From Ga0077536 sp035325705 (GTDB lineage Bacteria; Pseudomonadota; Gammaproteobacteria; Ga0077536), in assembly GCA_035325705.1 (NCBI GenBank), contig DAOKZI010000016.1, positions 25,297 through 89,296 of the forward strand: a stretch of 64,000 bases of DNA, read 5' to 3'. Shown in pieces: positions 1 to 8,856 of this stretch. Within the stretch, counting starts at the first letter, position 1. Each line of letters opens with the position of its first letter. Made by a program: the position numbers and the translations under genes. The notes beneath the pieces are model-generated. The model was not told where the DNA came from. It made no database searches and saw nothing but the letters and a program-made list of their open reading frames with translations.

Positions 1-661
1 CGAATGAATACGGGACACACAGATGCGGTTTGCCGTGCACGCTCACCCAGTACGGGAGCTCGTCCGCGAGCGAATCGCGGTCGTATAGAAAGCCGCCGTC
101 CTCGACGAGCAGTTGCCGCGTGTTCATGCTCGGGCGTCCCGTCATCCAGCCGACCGGCCGCTGGCCGGTGATCCGCGCAATGCCGTCGACCGCTTTTTGC
201 AGCAGCATGCGCTCTTCGTCGATGGCAACGTTCTGATAGTCGAACCAGCGATAGCCGTGGCCGACCATTTCATGGCCGTCTTCGATCGCGGCGATCGCGA
301 GGTCGGGATTCGCTTCGATGGCCTGGACCACGGCGAAGAAACTGCACTTGACGCCGCGCTCCCGCATGATGCGCAGCAGACGCCAGGCCCCGACGCGACT
401 GCCGTACTCGAACTCGGATTCGACGTAGGGCGCGCGCTTGCCGTGATAGGGGCCGAACGGGCCGTCGCAGAGCACGTCTTCCGAGTGCGGATCGCCGTGC
501 AATACGTTGCGCTCTCCGCCGGCTTCGTAGTTCAGCGCGATCTGCACCGCAATGCGCGCATCGCCGGGCCAGCGCGGATGCGGCGGCGTTCGGCCGTAAC
601 CGACGAAGTCGCGCGGATCGTAGCCGGGCATGTCGAGTCGTGAGGACGTCGCGGTGCTCAT
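1..661 (-). CDS. puuE: Allantoinase-type polysaccharide deacetylase, 3' end beyond window
   Basis: The reading frame starts at the ATG at 659-661 and runs off the left edge, so only about 220 N-terminal residues are visible. A GGAGAG Shine-Dalgarno sequence lies a few bases upstream. The protein reads MSTATSSRLDMPGYDPRDF, then has the conserved blocks NYEAGGERNVLHGD, a CSFFAV segment, the metal-site segment HEMVGHGYRW and GWMTGRPSMNTR. These are typical of the cofactor-independent PuuE allantoinases of the NodB/polysaccharide deacetylase family, which open allantoin to allantoate in purine catabolism. No other ureide gene is visible because the gene faces out of the window. A deacetylase with another substrate cannot be excluded, but the N-terminal PGYDPRDFVGYG signature favours PuuE. 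Confidence 0.8.
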   Translation of the reverse strand, partial: MSTATSSRLDMPGYDPRDFVGYGRTPPHPRWPGDARIAVQIALNYEAGGERNVLHGDPHSEDVLCDGPFGPYHGKRAPYVESEFEYGSRVGAWRLLRIMRERGVKCSFFAVVQAIEANPDLAIAAIEDGHEMVGHGYRWFDYQNVAIDEERMLLQKAVDGIARITGQRPVGWMTGRPSMNTRQLLVEDGGFLYDRDSLADELPYWVSVHGKPHLCVPYSF

Positions 662-732
662 GCGTCTCTCCTGGGGCGGCGATGCCGAGGGCCAATATAG
701 CAAGGTCCGCTGCGGGCATCGTAGCCGTCTTC

Positions 733-832
733 GTAGCCCGGAAGCGCAGCGAATCCGGGGTTCGGCACCTCATTGGTCGCAAACACGAGGGCGGGCGCTC
801 GATCCCGGATTCGCGTTGCTCATCCGGGCTAC
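733..832. repeat. REP-like inverted pair (GTAGCCCGG family), copy 1
   Basis: Two arms face each other in the 286-base gap between puuE and putA. The left arm begins GTAGCCCGGAAGCGCAGCG and continues into AATCCGGG; the right arm is its diverged reverse complement, CCCGGATTCGCG followed by CATCCGGGCTAC. The same arm recurs near 4.1-4.2, 10.1-10.3 and 19.4-19.5 kb, always between genes. This is the behaviour of REP/BIME-type extragenic palindromes. Apart from the putA ribosome-binding site, I see no other clear signal in this gap. Confidence 0.75.
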
Positions 833-947
833 GCGCGGGCTCGTATGAACGCGCCCTCATCGCGCGCCTTGCACCTTGCCAGCCGGACGCCGCGCTCCGA
901 GACTGCGACGAGGCGTCATTGATTCAGGACCACGGAGGCTTCCCGAG

Positions 948-3900
948 ATGCGCCTCATCCTCTCCCCCGAGCTGCCCGGCCCCGCCGATCCGTTGCGGGC
1001 GCGCATCACGGCCGCGTGGACGCGCGACGAGACCGAGGCCGTCGCAGCACTGCTGCCGCAGGCCGAATCGCCGCCGGCCGAGCGCGAGCGGATCCTCGCG
1101 CGCGCCGCCGAGCTCGTCGCGCGCGTGCGCGCGAAGGTCAGCCGCCGCAGCGCCGTCGACTCCTTCATGCGCGAGTACGATCTGTCGAGCGAGGAAGGCG
1201 TGCTGCTGATGTGCATGGCCGAGGCGCTGCTGCGCATCCCCGACGACGCGACGGCCGACAAGCTGATCCGCGACAAGCTCGGTGACGCGGACTGGCAGAA
1301 GCATCTCGGCGCCAGCGCGTCGCTGCTCGTCAACGCCTCGACCTGGGGACTGCTACTGACCGGCCGCCTCGTCGGCCTCGCCGAGGCGACGCGGCGCGAC
1401 GCCATGAGCGCCTTCAAACGCCTCGTCGGTCGCGCCGGCGAGCCCGTGATCCGCCTCGCGCTGCGCCAGGCGATGCGCATCATGGGCCACCAGTTCGTGA
1501 TGGGCCGCACGATCGACGCGGCGCTGGCGCGCGCGGCCGAGCACGAGCACGCGGCCTATCGCCATTCCTTCGACATGCTCGGCGAAGCGGCGCTGACGCG
1601 GGCCGACGCCGAGCGCTACTACGCGGCCTACGCGGAGGCGATCGACGCGCTCGGCCGGCACGGGCCGTGGCCCGACGTGCTCGAGGCGCCGTCGATCTCG
1701 GTCAAGCTCTCGGCCCTGCATCCGCGCTACGAAGTCGGCCAGCGGGCGCGCGTGCACGCCGAGCTGCGTCCGGCGCTGCTCGCGCTCGCGCAGCGCGCGC
1801 TGCGCCTGGGCATCGGCATGACGGTCGACGCCGAAGAAGCCGAACGCCTCGAGCTCTCGCTCGACGTGCTGCTCGCGGTGTTCGTCGACGCGGAGCTCGC
1901 CGGCTGGAACGGCTTCGGCCTCGCCGTGCAGGCCTATCAGAAACGTGCGCCCTTCGTGATCGACTGGCTGGCGGGGACTGCGGCCGAGTCCGGGCGGCGC
2001 TGGCTCGTGCGCCTCGTCAAAGGCGCGTACTGGGACGCGGAGATCAAGCGCGCGCAGGAGCTCGGCCTCGCCGGCTATCCGGTGTACACGCGCAAGGCGA
2101 ACACCGACGTGGCGTATCTCGCCTGTGCGCAGCGCCTGTTCGCGGCCGGCGCGGCGCGCCTCTATCCGCAGTTCGCGACCCACAACGCGCACACGATCGC
2201 CGCGATCGAATGCCTCGCCGCGGGACGCCCCTTCGAATTCCAGCGCCTCCACGGCATGGGCGCGGATCTCTACGCCGAGGTGCTCGGCAGCGGTGCGCGG
2301 GCAGCGCCGTGCCGCGTCTATGCCCCGGTCGGCTCGCACGAGGATCTGCTGCCCTATCTCGTGCGGCGCCTGCTCGAGAACGGCGCGAACACCTCCTTCG
2401 TCAATCGCATCGCCGACGAGAAGCTGCCGATCCGCGAGCTCATCGCCGATCCCTGCGACACCGTGCGCGCCTCGGCGGGCGCGCCGCATCCGCGCATTCC
2501 GCTGCCGCGCGATCTCTACGGCGACGCACGGAAGAACTCCAGCGGCGTCAATCTCGCTGACGACGACGAGCTCGCCGCGCTCGCACGCGCTCTCAACATG
2601 CAGCGCGATCCGTGGCAGGCCGCGCCGCGCGTGCCGGGCTCGGCCACCGCGGTGCCCGCGCGGCCGGTGCGCAACCCCGCCGATCGCCGCGAGATCCTCG
2701 GCCACTCGCGCGACGCCGATGCGGCGACGATCGACACGGCGCTCGCAAACGCGATCGCCGCGCAGGAGGCCTGGGAGGCGGTGCCGGTCGCGCGCCGCGC
2801 CGCGATGATCGAGCGCGCGGCCGATCTGCTCGAGGCGCAGCGCGGCGAGCTCGTCGCGCTGTGCGTGCGCGAAGCCGGCAAGACGATCCCGGCCGCACTC
2901 GCCGAAGTGCGCGAAGCCAGCGATCTGTGCCGCTATTACGCGGCCACGGCGCGCAAGCTGTTCGGCCAGGCGGAGAGCCTGCAAGGTCCGACCGGCGAGG
3001 CGAATCGGCTGTGCCTGCGCGGGCGCGGCGTCTTCGTCTGCATCAGCCCGTGGAACTTCCCGCTCGCGATCTTCACGGGGCAGATCGCGGCCGCCCTCGT
3101 CGCCGGCAACGCCGCGATCGCGAAGCCGGCCGAGCAGACCACGCTGATCGGCGCCGCCGCCGTCGCGCTGCTGCATGCGGCGGGCGTGCCCGAAACCGTG
3201 CTGCAGTTCGTGCCGTGCAAAGGCGCCGAGCTCGGCAAGACGCTGCTGACGCGGCCCGAAGTCGCCGGAGTCTGCTTCACCGGATCGACGGCGACGGCGT
3301 GGACGATCAACCGCACGCTCGCCGCGCGCGACGCGCCGATCGCCGCGCTGATCGCCGAGACCGGCGGTCAGAACGCGCTGATCGCCGACTCCTCGGCGCT
3401 GCCCGAGCAGCTCGTCAAGGACGCGCTCGTCTCCGCCTTCGATTCCGCCGGCCAGCGCTGCTCGGCCGCGCGCGTGCTCTACGTGCAGGACGACATCGCC
3501 GACAAAGTCATCGCGATGCTCGCGGGCGCGCTGGACGAGCTCGCCGTCGGCGATCCGGCGCTGCTGTCGACCGACGTCGGCCCCGTGATCGACGAGGCCG
3601 CGCGCAACCGCCTCGACGCACACGCCGCGCAGATGGACCGCGCGGCGCGGCTCATCGGCATCGCGCAGCGCGGGCCGGAAGTCGAGCACGGCACGTTCTT
3701 CCTGCCGCGCGTCTACGAGATCCCTTCGCTCGAGCTCCTGAAGCAGGAGGTATTCGGCCCGGTGCTGCACGTCCTGCGCTGGCAGGCGGAGGCGCTAGAC
3801 GGCGTCATCGATGCGATCAATGCCACCGGCTACGGCCTCACGCTCGGCGTCCACAGCCGCATCGACGCGACGGTCGAACACATCGCCAGGCGCGCGAAGG

Positions 3901-4097
3901 TCGGCAACCTCTACGTCAACCGCAACCAGATCGGCGCGGTCGTCGGCGTGCAGCCTTTCGGCGGTGAAAATCTTTCCGGCACCGGGCCGAAGGCGGGCGG
4001 CCCGCACTACCTGCTGCGCTTCGCGACCGAGCGCACGCTGACGATCAACACCGCCGCCGCGGGCGGCAACGCGTCGTTGCTCACGCTCGGCGAGTAA
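948..4097 (+). CDS. putA: Bifunctional proline dehydrogenase / P5C dehydrogenase
   Basis: The predicted protein has 1049 aa. It oxidises proline to P5C with FAD and then P5C to glutamate with NAD+, channelling the intermediate. The ATG at 948 is chosen because GGAGG lies 9 bases upstream; an in-frame ATG at 876 would add 24 unlikely residues. The proline dehydrogenase barrel covers roughly residues 95-500 and contains SVKLSALHPRYE (about 251), VKGAYWDAEIK (about 358), ATHNAHT and LLENGANTSFVNR. The aldehyde dehydrogenase half starts near 560 and contains SPWNFPLA (about 700), FTGSTATA, the general base in ETGGQNA (E804) and the nucleophile in GQRCSA (C838). The E. coli-type N-terminal ribbon-helix-helix domain is absent, so this PutA should be purely enzymatic and not an autorepressor. 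Confidence 0.95.
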   Translation: MRLILSPELPGPADPLRARITAAWTRDETEAVAALLPQAESPPAERERILARAAELVARVRAKVSRRSAVDSFMREYDLSSEEGVLLMCMAEALLRIPDDATADKLIRDKLGDADWQKHLGASASLLVNASTWGLLLTGRLVGLAEATRRDAMSAFKRLVGRAGEPVIRLALRQAMRIMGHQFVMGRTIDAALARAAEHEHAAYRHSFDMLGEAALTRADAERYYAAYAEAIDALGRHGPWPDVLEAPSISVKLSALHPRYEVGQRARVHAELRPALLALAQRALRLGIGMTVDAEEAERLELSLDVLLAVFVDAELAGWNGFGLAVQAYQKRAPFVIDWLAGTAAESGRRWLVRLVKGAYWDAEIKRAQELGLAGYPVYTRKANTDVAYLACAQRLFAAGAARLYPQFATHNAHTIAAIECLAAGRPFEFQRLHGMGADLYAEVLGSGARAAPCRVYAPVGSHEDLLPYLVRRLLENGANTSFVNRIADEKLPIRELIADPCDTVRASAGAPHPRIPLPRDLYGDARKNSSGVNLADDDELAALARALNMQRDPWQAAPRVPGSATAVPARPVRNPADRREILGHSRDADAATIDTALANAIAAQEAWEAVPVARRAAMIERAADLLEAQRGELVALCVREAGKTIPAALAEVREASDLCRYYAATARKLFGQAESLQGPTGEANRLCLRGRGVFVCISPWNFPLAIFTGQIAAALVAGNAAIAKPAEQTTLIGAAAVALLHAAGVPETVLQFVPCKGAELGKTLLTRPEVAGVCFTGSTATAWTINRTLAARDAPIAALIAETGGQNALIADSSALPEQLVKDALVSAFDSAGQRCSAARVLYVQDDIADKVIAMLAGALDELAVGDPALLSTDVGPVIDEAARNRLDAHAAQMDRAARLIGIAQRGPEVEHGTFFLPRVYEIPSLELLKQEVFGPVLHVLRWQAEALDGVIDAINATGYGLTLGVHSRIDATVEHIARRAKVGNLYVNRNQIGAVVGVQPFGGENLSGTGPKAGGPHYLLRFATERTLTINTAAAGGNASLLTLGE

Positions 4098-4128
4098 TGC
4101 ATGGCCGGGCAAGTTCGCGATTGCCGAA

Positions 4129-4240
4129 CCCCGGATTCGCTGCGCTCATCCGGGCTACAAAAGCAGCCGTAGGTCGGGCTGACGAAGGAAGCCCAATGGC
4201 TTCTTCTCGTAGCCCATCAGATGAGCAACGCGAATCCGGG
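4129..4240. repeat. REP-like inverted pair, copy 2, with a second palindromic motif inside
   Basis: The arm at 4129-4158 (CCCGGATTCGCTGCGCTCAT then CCGGGCTAC) and the oppositely oriented arm at 4207-4240 (CGTAGCCC, then GCGAATCCGGGAT) face away from each other. This is the reverse of copy 1. Between them, 4169-4201 holds GTAGGTCGGGCTGA followed by GAAGCCCAA, a short imperfect hairpin of different sequence. The element fills the space between putA and the TetR gene and ends only a few bases before the candidate -10 of the regulator. Confidence 0.7.
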
Positions 4241-4253
4241 ATCGACCCTTGGG

Positions 4254-4274
4254 TATACTGATCGGGTTCCGATC
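4254..4274 (+). promoter_or_regulatory. Candidate -10 box and adjoining 15-bp palindrome upstream of the TetR gene
   Basis: TATACT at 4254-4259 is a good -10 hexamer and abuts the perfect inverted repeat GATCGGGTTCCGATC at 4260-4274, which would cover the transcription start. No convincing -35 is present, because that position lies in the REP arm. The palindrome does not match the 18-bp sites upstream of the carboxylase and dehydrogenase genes, so it may be an independent site or chance. Confidence 0.35.
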
Positions 4275-4290
4275 GAAGCTGCAGTCATCC

Positions 4291-5019
4291 ATGGTCGCAC
4301 GCGCCAGCGCATCCAACGCCGACTCCTTGCCCGCGTCCGGCGGTGCGCTTCCGGAGTCGCGGCAGATCATTCTCGACACCGCGGCGCGCTTGTTCCGCAA
4401 GCAGGGCTATGCCTCCGTGTCCTTGCGCCACGTGGCGAGCGAGTGCGGCATGAAGGCCGCGAGCCTCTACTATCACTTCAAATCCAAGGACGAGATCGTC
4501 TCGGAAGTGCTGAAGATCGGCGTCGAGCGCACTTTCGAGCAGGTCAAGGCCTCGGTGGCCGCCCTGCCGGACGACGCGAGCCCGCAGCAGTTGCTGGGCA
4601 CGGCCGTGCTCGCGCATCTCAGGGCGATCCTGGAACGCCAGGACTATGCGTCGGCCAATGTGCGCATCTTCGGCCAGGTGCCGGCGTCGATTCGGGCGGC
4701 GCACGTCGGCCTGCGCGAAGCCTACGAATCGTACTGGGATGAAATTCTGAGCCGCTGTGTGAAGCAGCAGGGCGGAAAGCGCGGCACCAGCGAGATCCGC
4801 GCGGCCCGCTCGTTCCTGCTGGGCGCGATGAACACGACGCTCGACTGGTTCGATCCTGCGCGTTCTCCCATCGAGCGGCTCGCGAGCGAGCTCACCGGGA
4901 TATTCCTCGGCGGCGTGTCGGCGAGCTGGTCGAACGACTTGCGGGCGAGCGCGCGCAAGCAGGCGTCTCGCAGTGGCAAGGGCCGCGCGCAGGCGGCGCG
5001 CAAATCGGGTCGCCGCTGA
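4291..5019 (+). CDS. TetR/AcrR-family transcriptional regulator
   Basis: The predicted protein has 242 aa from the ATG at 4291; an earlier in-frame ATG at 4249 falls on the putative -10 and is disfavoured. The N-terminal DNA-binding domain covers about residues 24-72, with the helix-turn-helix in SLRHVASECGMKAASLYYHF (44-63). The ligand domain is not one I recognise, and the C-terminus is a basic Arg/Lys/Ser-rich tail. The gene lies 153 bases upstream of and codirectional with a biotin-dependent carboxylase and an acyl-CoA dehydrogenase. An acyl-CoA-responsive repressor such as AtuR or LiuQ is a reasonable analogy. The role is inferred from position and from 18-bp palindromes in the promoters of both downstream units. 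Confidence 0.85.
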   Translation: MVARASASNADSLPASGGALPESRQIILDTAARLFRKQGYASVSLRHVASECGMKAASLYYHFKSKDEIVSEVLKIGVERTFEQVKASVAALPDDASPQQLLGTAVLAHLRAILERQDYASANVRIFGQVPASIRAAHVGLREAYESYWDEILSRCVKQQGGKRGTSEIRAARSFLLGAMNTTLDWFDPARSPIERLASELTGIFLGGVSASWSNDLRASARKQASRSGKGRAQAARKSGRR

Positions 5020-5056
5020 GGCGGCGTTTCGCACCGCGCGCCGTATGGCAGCGCGC

Positions 5057-5084
5057 TTGCAACCTACCGGTCGTTAGATAGAAT
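5057..5084 (+). promoter_or_regulatory. Sigma-70 promoter with overlapping 18-bp operator, carboxylase operon
   Basis: TTGCAA (5057-5062), a 16-bp spacer and TAGAAT (5079-5084) form a plausible housekeeping promoter. The spacer is almost entirely occupied by the imperfect palindrome ACCTACCGGTCGTTAGAT (5062-5079), in which 6 of 9 base pairs are symmetric. It aligns without gaps with the perfect palindrome GCCTAACGATGGTTAGGC at 8826-8843, matching at 12 of 18 positions. A repressor bound here would block RNA polymerase directly. The neighbouring TetR protein is the obvious candidate. Confidence 0.55.
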
Positions 5085-5172
5085 CCCCGGCGGACGAGCT
5101 CCACGTGTCCAACGCATCCGCCCAATTTCCAAGCGCGCGTCGCAGGACGCCGCGGCCGTTCCACCGCCGCCC

Positions 5173-6765
5173 ATGAAGAGCAAGATCGACGCGTCCTCGC
5201 CGGAGTTCAAAACCCGCGACGCTGCTTATCAGGCGCTGCTGAGCCAGTTGCGCGAGCGCATGCAGTGGGCGGTCGGCGGCGGCGGGCAGCAGCTCAAGGA
5301 GCGCCACGTCGAGCGCGGCAAGATCCCGGTGCGGGAACGCATCGACCTGCTGCTCGATCCCGGCAGCCCCTTTCTCGAGCTGTCCGCGCTCGCGGCTTGG
5401 GGACTGTACGGCAACGAAGCGCCCGCTGCCGGCCTCGTCACCGGCATAGGCTGCGTGGAAGGAACGGCCTGCATGTTCATCGCGAACGATGCGACGGTGA
5501 AGGGCGGCAGCTTCTTTGCAGAGACCATACGCAAGCACGTGCGCGCGCAGGAGATTGCCTGGGAGAACCGCCTGCCCTGCCTCTATCTCGTCGACTGCGG
5601 CGGCGCGTATCTGCCCGAGCAGGACCGTGTCTTTCCCGATTTCGGGCATTTCGGCACGAGCTTCTACCATCAGTGCCGGATGAGCGCCGAAGGCATTCCG
5701 CAGCTCTCGGCCGTGTTCGGCGGCTGTACGGCGGGCGGCGCGTACATCCCGGCCCTGTCGGACGAGTCGATCATGGTGGAGGGCACCGGCCGCATCCATC
5801 TCGGCGGCCCGCCGATCGTGAAAGCGGCGATCGCCGAAGTGGTCGACGGCGAAACCCTGGGCGGCGCCGCGATGCACGCGCGGATCTCGGGCGTGACCGA
5901 TCATCTGGCTCTCACCGAGCGCGAAGCGCTGGCCAAGCTGCGCAAGATCGTCGCCCATCTCAACTGGCCGCAGCAGGGGCACGCGGTGCGGCGGCCGAGC
6001 AGACCGCCGCGCCACAGCGGTGAGGAGATCCCCGGCATCGTCGGCACCGATCTCAAGCAACCCTTCGACGTCACGGAGCTGCTGCTGCGACTGGTCGACG
6101 ACAGCGAGCTGCAGGCGTTCAAGCCGGAATATGGCAGCACGCTGGTGTGCGCGTTTGCGCACATCCACGGCTATCCGGTCGGCATCCTCGCCAACAACGG
6201 GGTCCTGTTCTCGGACTCGTCGGTCAAGGGCGCGCACTTCATCGAGCTGTGCAATCAGCGCCGAACGCCGCTGCTGTTCCTGCAGAACATCACGGGCTTC
6301 ATGGTCGGCACCGATGCCGAGCGCGGCGGCATCGCCAAGCACTCGGCCAAGCTCGTCTATGCGGTGGCGACGGCGCGGGTGCCGCGCTTCACCGTGCTGA
6401 TCGGCGGCAGCTACGGCGCCGGGAATTACGGCATGTGCGGGCGCGGCTTTGGCCCGCGCTTCCTCTTCGCCTGGCCCAATAGCCGGGTCGCGACGATGAG
6501 TCCGGAGGTGGCGAGCACCGTGCTCACCGAGCTGCGGCGCTCATCGCTGAAGGGCGCGGCCGACGCCGCCGCGCTGGCGGCGCTGGCAGCGAAGACCAAG
6601 GATCAGTTCGAGACGCAGAGCGATCCCTACTACGCCACGGCCCGCCTGTGGGACGATGGCCTCATCGAGCCCGCGCAGACGCGCGATGTCCTCGGCATCT
6701 GCCTGCAGCTCGCGGATCTCAGCACGCCGCGCTTCGACGGCCACAGCCCCGTTTACCGGATGTAG
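5173..6765 (+). CDS. Acyl-CoA carboxylase carboxyltransferase subunit (MCC/GCC-type beta)
   Basis: The predicted protein has 530 aa. It should transfer CO2 from biotin on the partner subunit to an acyl-CoA, in a dodecameric cytosolic carboxylase. Both crotonase-fold halves are present. The N-terminal half has LVDCGGAYLPEQDRVFPD and GGCTAGGAYIPALSDES near residues 185-200; the C-terminal half has NNGVLFSDSSVKGAHFIELC and GGSYGAGNYGMCGRGFGPRF near 415. This organisation is that of methylcrotonyl-CoA (LiuB) and geranyl-CoA (AtuC) carboxylases. The downstream biotin carboxylase starts 4 bases after the stop. No enoyl-CoA hydratase or HMG-CoA lyase accompanies it, unlike a classical leucine operon, so the substrate is left open. 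The start has only a weak ribosome-binding site. Confidence 0.88.
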   Translation: MKSKIDASSPEFKTRDAAYQALLSQLRERMQWAVGGGGQQLKERHVERGKIPVRERIDLLLDPGSPFLELSALAAWGLYGNEAPAAGLVTGIGCVEGTACMFIANDATVKGGSFFAETIRKHVRAQEIAWENRLPCLYLVDCGGAYLPEQDRVFPDFGHFGTSFYHQCRMSAEGIPQLSAVFGGCTAGGAYIPALSDESIMVEGTGRIHLGGPPIVKAAIAEVVDGETLGGAAMHARISGVTDHLALTEREALAKLRKIVAHLNWPQQGHAVRRPSRPPRHSGEEIPGIVGTDLKQPFDVTELLLRLVDDSELQAFKPEYGSTLVCAFAHIHGYPVGILANNGVLFSDSSVKGAHFIELCNQRRTPLLFLQNITGFMVGTDAERGGIAKHSAKLVYAVATARVPRFTVLIGGSYGAGNYGMCGRGFGPRFLFAWPNSRVATMSPEVASTVLTELRRSSLKGAADAAALAALAAKTKDQFETQSDPYYATARLWDDGLIEPAQTRDVLGICLQLADLSTPRFDGHSPVYRM

Positions 6766-6769
6766 GCGC

Positions 6770-8764
6770 ATGTTCTCGAAGCTGCTGATCGCCAATCGCG
6801 GTGAAATCGCCTGCCGCGTGATCCGCACCTGCCGGCGGCTCGGCATCCAGACGGTGGCGGTCTACTCCGATGCGGATCTCGACGCGCGCCACGTCCGCGA
6901 GGCCGACGAGCGGGTGCGGATCGGTCCGGCGCCGGCGCGCGACTCCTATCTCGACGTGCGCGCCATCGTCCGCGCCGCCAGGCAGACGGGCGCCGAGGCG
7001 ATCCATCCGGGTTACGGCTTCCTGTCCGAGAAGCTCGAGCTGATCGACGCCTGCGCGCTGGCAGGCATCGTGTTCGTCGGGCCGCAGCGCGACGCGCTCG
7101 CGCGGATGGGCTCGAAGATCGAAAGCAAACGCCTCGCGCGCGAAGTCGGCGTCGCGTGCATTCCGGGCTACGACGGCGACGATCAGAGCGTCGAGCGCCT
7201 CGATGAAGAAGCGCTGGCGATCGGCTTTCCGCTGCTGATCAAGGCCAGCGCGGGCGGCGGCGGCAAGGGCATGAAGCGAGTCGACGATCGCGCGCGGCTG
7301 CGCGAGCGTCTACGCGAGGCGCGCGCCGAAGCCCTGGCCGCCTTCGGCGACGATCGGGTGCTGCTCGAGCGCTGCATCCTGCGTCCGCGCCACGTCGAAG
7401 TTCAGCTACTGGGAGACAAGCACGGCAATCTCGTGCACCTCTACGAGCGCGAATGCTCGATCCAGCGCAATTACCAGAAGCTCATCGAAGAAGCGCCTGC
7501 CGCTCACCTCGTCGATGCCGTGCGTGCCCGCCTGTTCGAGGCGGCCGTCGCGCTCGGCCGGCGCATCGCCTACGACTCGGCCGGCACCGTGGAGTTCGTG
7601 CTCGACGCCGAGCGCGGGGATGAGCCGTACTTCCTCGAAATGAACACGCGGCTCCAGGTCGAGCATCCGGTGTCCGAGCTGACGACCGGGATCGATCTGG
7701 TCGAGCAGCAGATCCGCGTGGCGTGCGGCGAAAAGCTGGCTTTCACACAGGCCGATCTGCAGCGCGCGGGATGGGCGATCGAAGCGCGCGTGAACGCCGA
7801 AGTCCCCGAGGAAGGCTACCGCGCCTCCTGCGGCCGAGTGCGTAACTATGAGGAGCCCCGGCTCGCGGGCGTTCGCGTCGACGGCGGGATCGACGCGCGG
7901 AGTGAGATCACGCCGCACTATGATTCGATGGTGGCCAAGGTGATCGGCTTCGGCAGCACTCGCGACGCCGCGCTGCAGCGCCTCGTCGGCGGCCTGCGCC
8001 GGCTGCGGATCGAAGGCATCCGAACGAACCAAACCATGCTCGTCGATCTGCTGGAGCATCCCGCATTCCGAGAAGCACTGAGCACCGGTTTCCTCAGCGA
8101 GATCTTTCCCGACGGCTATGCGGCGCCCGCCGCCCTCGGCGCCTCGCTGTCGGCCGCGGCTGCCGCCGCATGGGCCGCCGTCACGCAGCGACGGCGCGCG
8201 AACGATACTCCGCTGAGCGATCTGATCGGCTTTCGCCTCAGCGCGCCGGCGGGCCTCGTGGCCTCGACCAGCGTGCACCTCATCGCGAGCGAGGCGGACG
8301 CCGCGCTCGCACGAGTCGAATGGATGCCCGCGCAGGAGCTGCGCGTGACGCTGTCCGGCGAAACGCTGTCGGCGAGCGTCACGCAGGTCGATCGCGGGGC
8401 CGCGGTGATCGAGCTCGCGCAGCGCGAATTCCACGTCCGCGTGGACGAAGACGAAGTCGCAGTGTGGTCGGACGGCGCGCAAGCGGCTTACCGGGTCGTG
8501 CCGGACGTGCTGCATCCGCCGCCCTCCGCGCGCGCCGAGCACGGCGAAAATCGACTGATCGCGGAGCTTCCGGGTCTGGTGAGCCAGGTGCTGGTGCGAG
8601 CCGGCGAGCGCGTGAGCGCCGGCGAGCCGGTGCTGGTGCTCGAGGCCATGAAGCTGTTCCATACCCTGGTGGCGCCCTTCGAGGCCATCGTGGCCGCAGT
8701 CGAGGTCGAGCAAGGCGCGACGGTCGACAAGGGCGCCGTGCTCCTGAGCTTCGAAGCACCTTGA
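6770..8764 (+). CDS. Biotin carboxylase / biotin carrier subunit of acyl-CoA carboxylase (alpha)
   Basis: The predicted protein has 664 aa. The ATG at 6770 (MFSKLLIANRGEIACRVIR) is chosen because it gives the invariant biotin-carboxylase N-terminus; in-frame upstream codons lie inside the preceding gene. An ATP-grasp biotin carboxylase domain spans about 1-450, with KASAGGGGKGMK near 157 and EMNTRLQVEHPVSE near 290. A linker (BT-like) region follows. A C-terminal biotinyl domain has EAMKL at 625-629, so K628 should carry the biotin. The architecture matches MccA/LiuD and AtuF alpha subunits rather than stand-alone AccC. It is translationally close to the beta subunit and should form one holoenzyme with it. 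Confidence 0.92.
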   Translation: MFSKLLIANRGEIACRVIRTCRRLGIQTVAVYSDADLDARHVREADERVRIGPAPARDSYLDVRAIVRAARQTGAEAIHPGYGFLSEKLELIDACALAGIVFVGPQRDALARMGSKIESKRLAREVGVACIPGYDGDDQSVERLDEEALAIGFPLLIKASAGGGGKGMKRVDDRARLRERLREARAEALAAFGDDRVLLERCILRPRHVEVQLLGDKHGNLVHLYERECSIQRNYQKLIEEAPAAHLVDAVRARLFEAAVALGRRIAYDSAGTVEFVLDAERGDEPYFLEMNTRLQVEHPVSELTTGIDLVEQQIRVACGEKLAFTQADLQRAGWAIEARVNAEVPEEGYRASCGRVRNYEEPRLAGVRVDGGIDARSEITPHYDSMVAKVIGFGSTRDAALQRLVGGLRRLRIEGIRTNQTMLVDLLEHPAFREALSTGFLSEIFPDGYAAPAALGASLSAAAAAAWAAVTQRRRANDTPLSDLIGFRLSAPAGLVASTSVHLIASEADAALARVEWMPAQELRVTLSGETLSASVTQVDRGAAVIELAQREFHVRVDEDEVAVWSDGAQAAYRVVPDVLHPPPSARAEHGENRLIAELPGLVSQVLVRAGERVSAGEPVLVLEAMKLFHTLVAPFEAIVAAVEVEQGATVDKGAVLLSFEAP

Positions 8765-8793
8765 GGAAGCAGCGCGCGGCGCGGCCCGGCGCG

Positions 8794-8843
8794 TTGACAG
8801 GCGCAGGGGGCGAGCACACCATCCTGCCTAACGATGGTTAGGC
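8794..8843 (+). promoter_or_regulatory. Promoter and perfect 18-bp operator upstream of acyl-CoA dehydrogenase
   Basis: A consensus -35 TTGACA (8794-8799) is followed after 17 bp by a weak -10, CACCAT (8817-8822). GCCTAACGATGGTTAGGC (8826-8843) lies just downstream; its 7-base arms are perfectly complementary around a GATG centre. It would cover the start of transcription. It resembles the imperfect palindrome in the carboxylase promoter (12 of 18 identical). A palindrome of this size next to a TetR gene is a strong candidate operator. Confidence 0.6.
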
Positions 8844-8856
8844 ACAGAGGATGCAG

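Noticed and set aside
1353..3770. Long open frame on the minus strand opposite putA (about 800 codons)
   Set aside because: It mirrors putA and has the Arg/His/Ala-rich composition of a shadow frame in GC-rich DNA. PutA motifs on the plus strand are unambiguous.
4260..4274. GATCGGGTTCCGATC as the shared TetR operator
   Set aside because: It is a perfect dyad near the TetR promoter but does not resemble the two 18-bp dyads that match each other, so it is not claimed as the same site.
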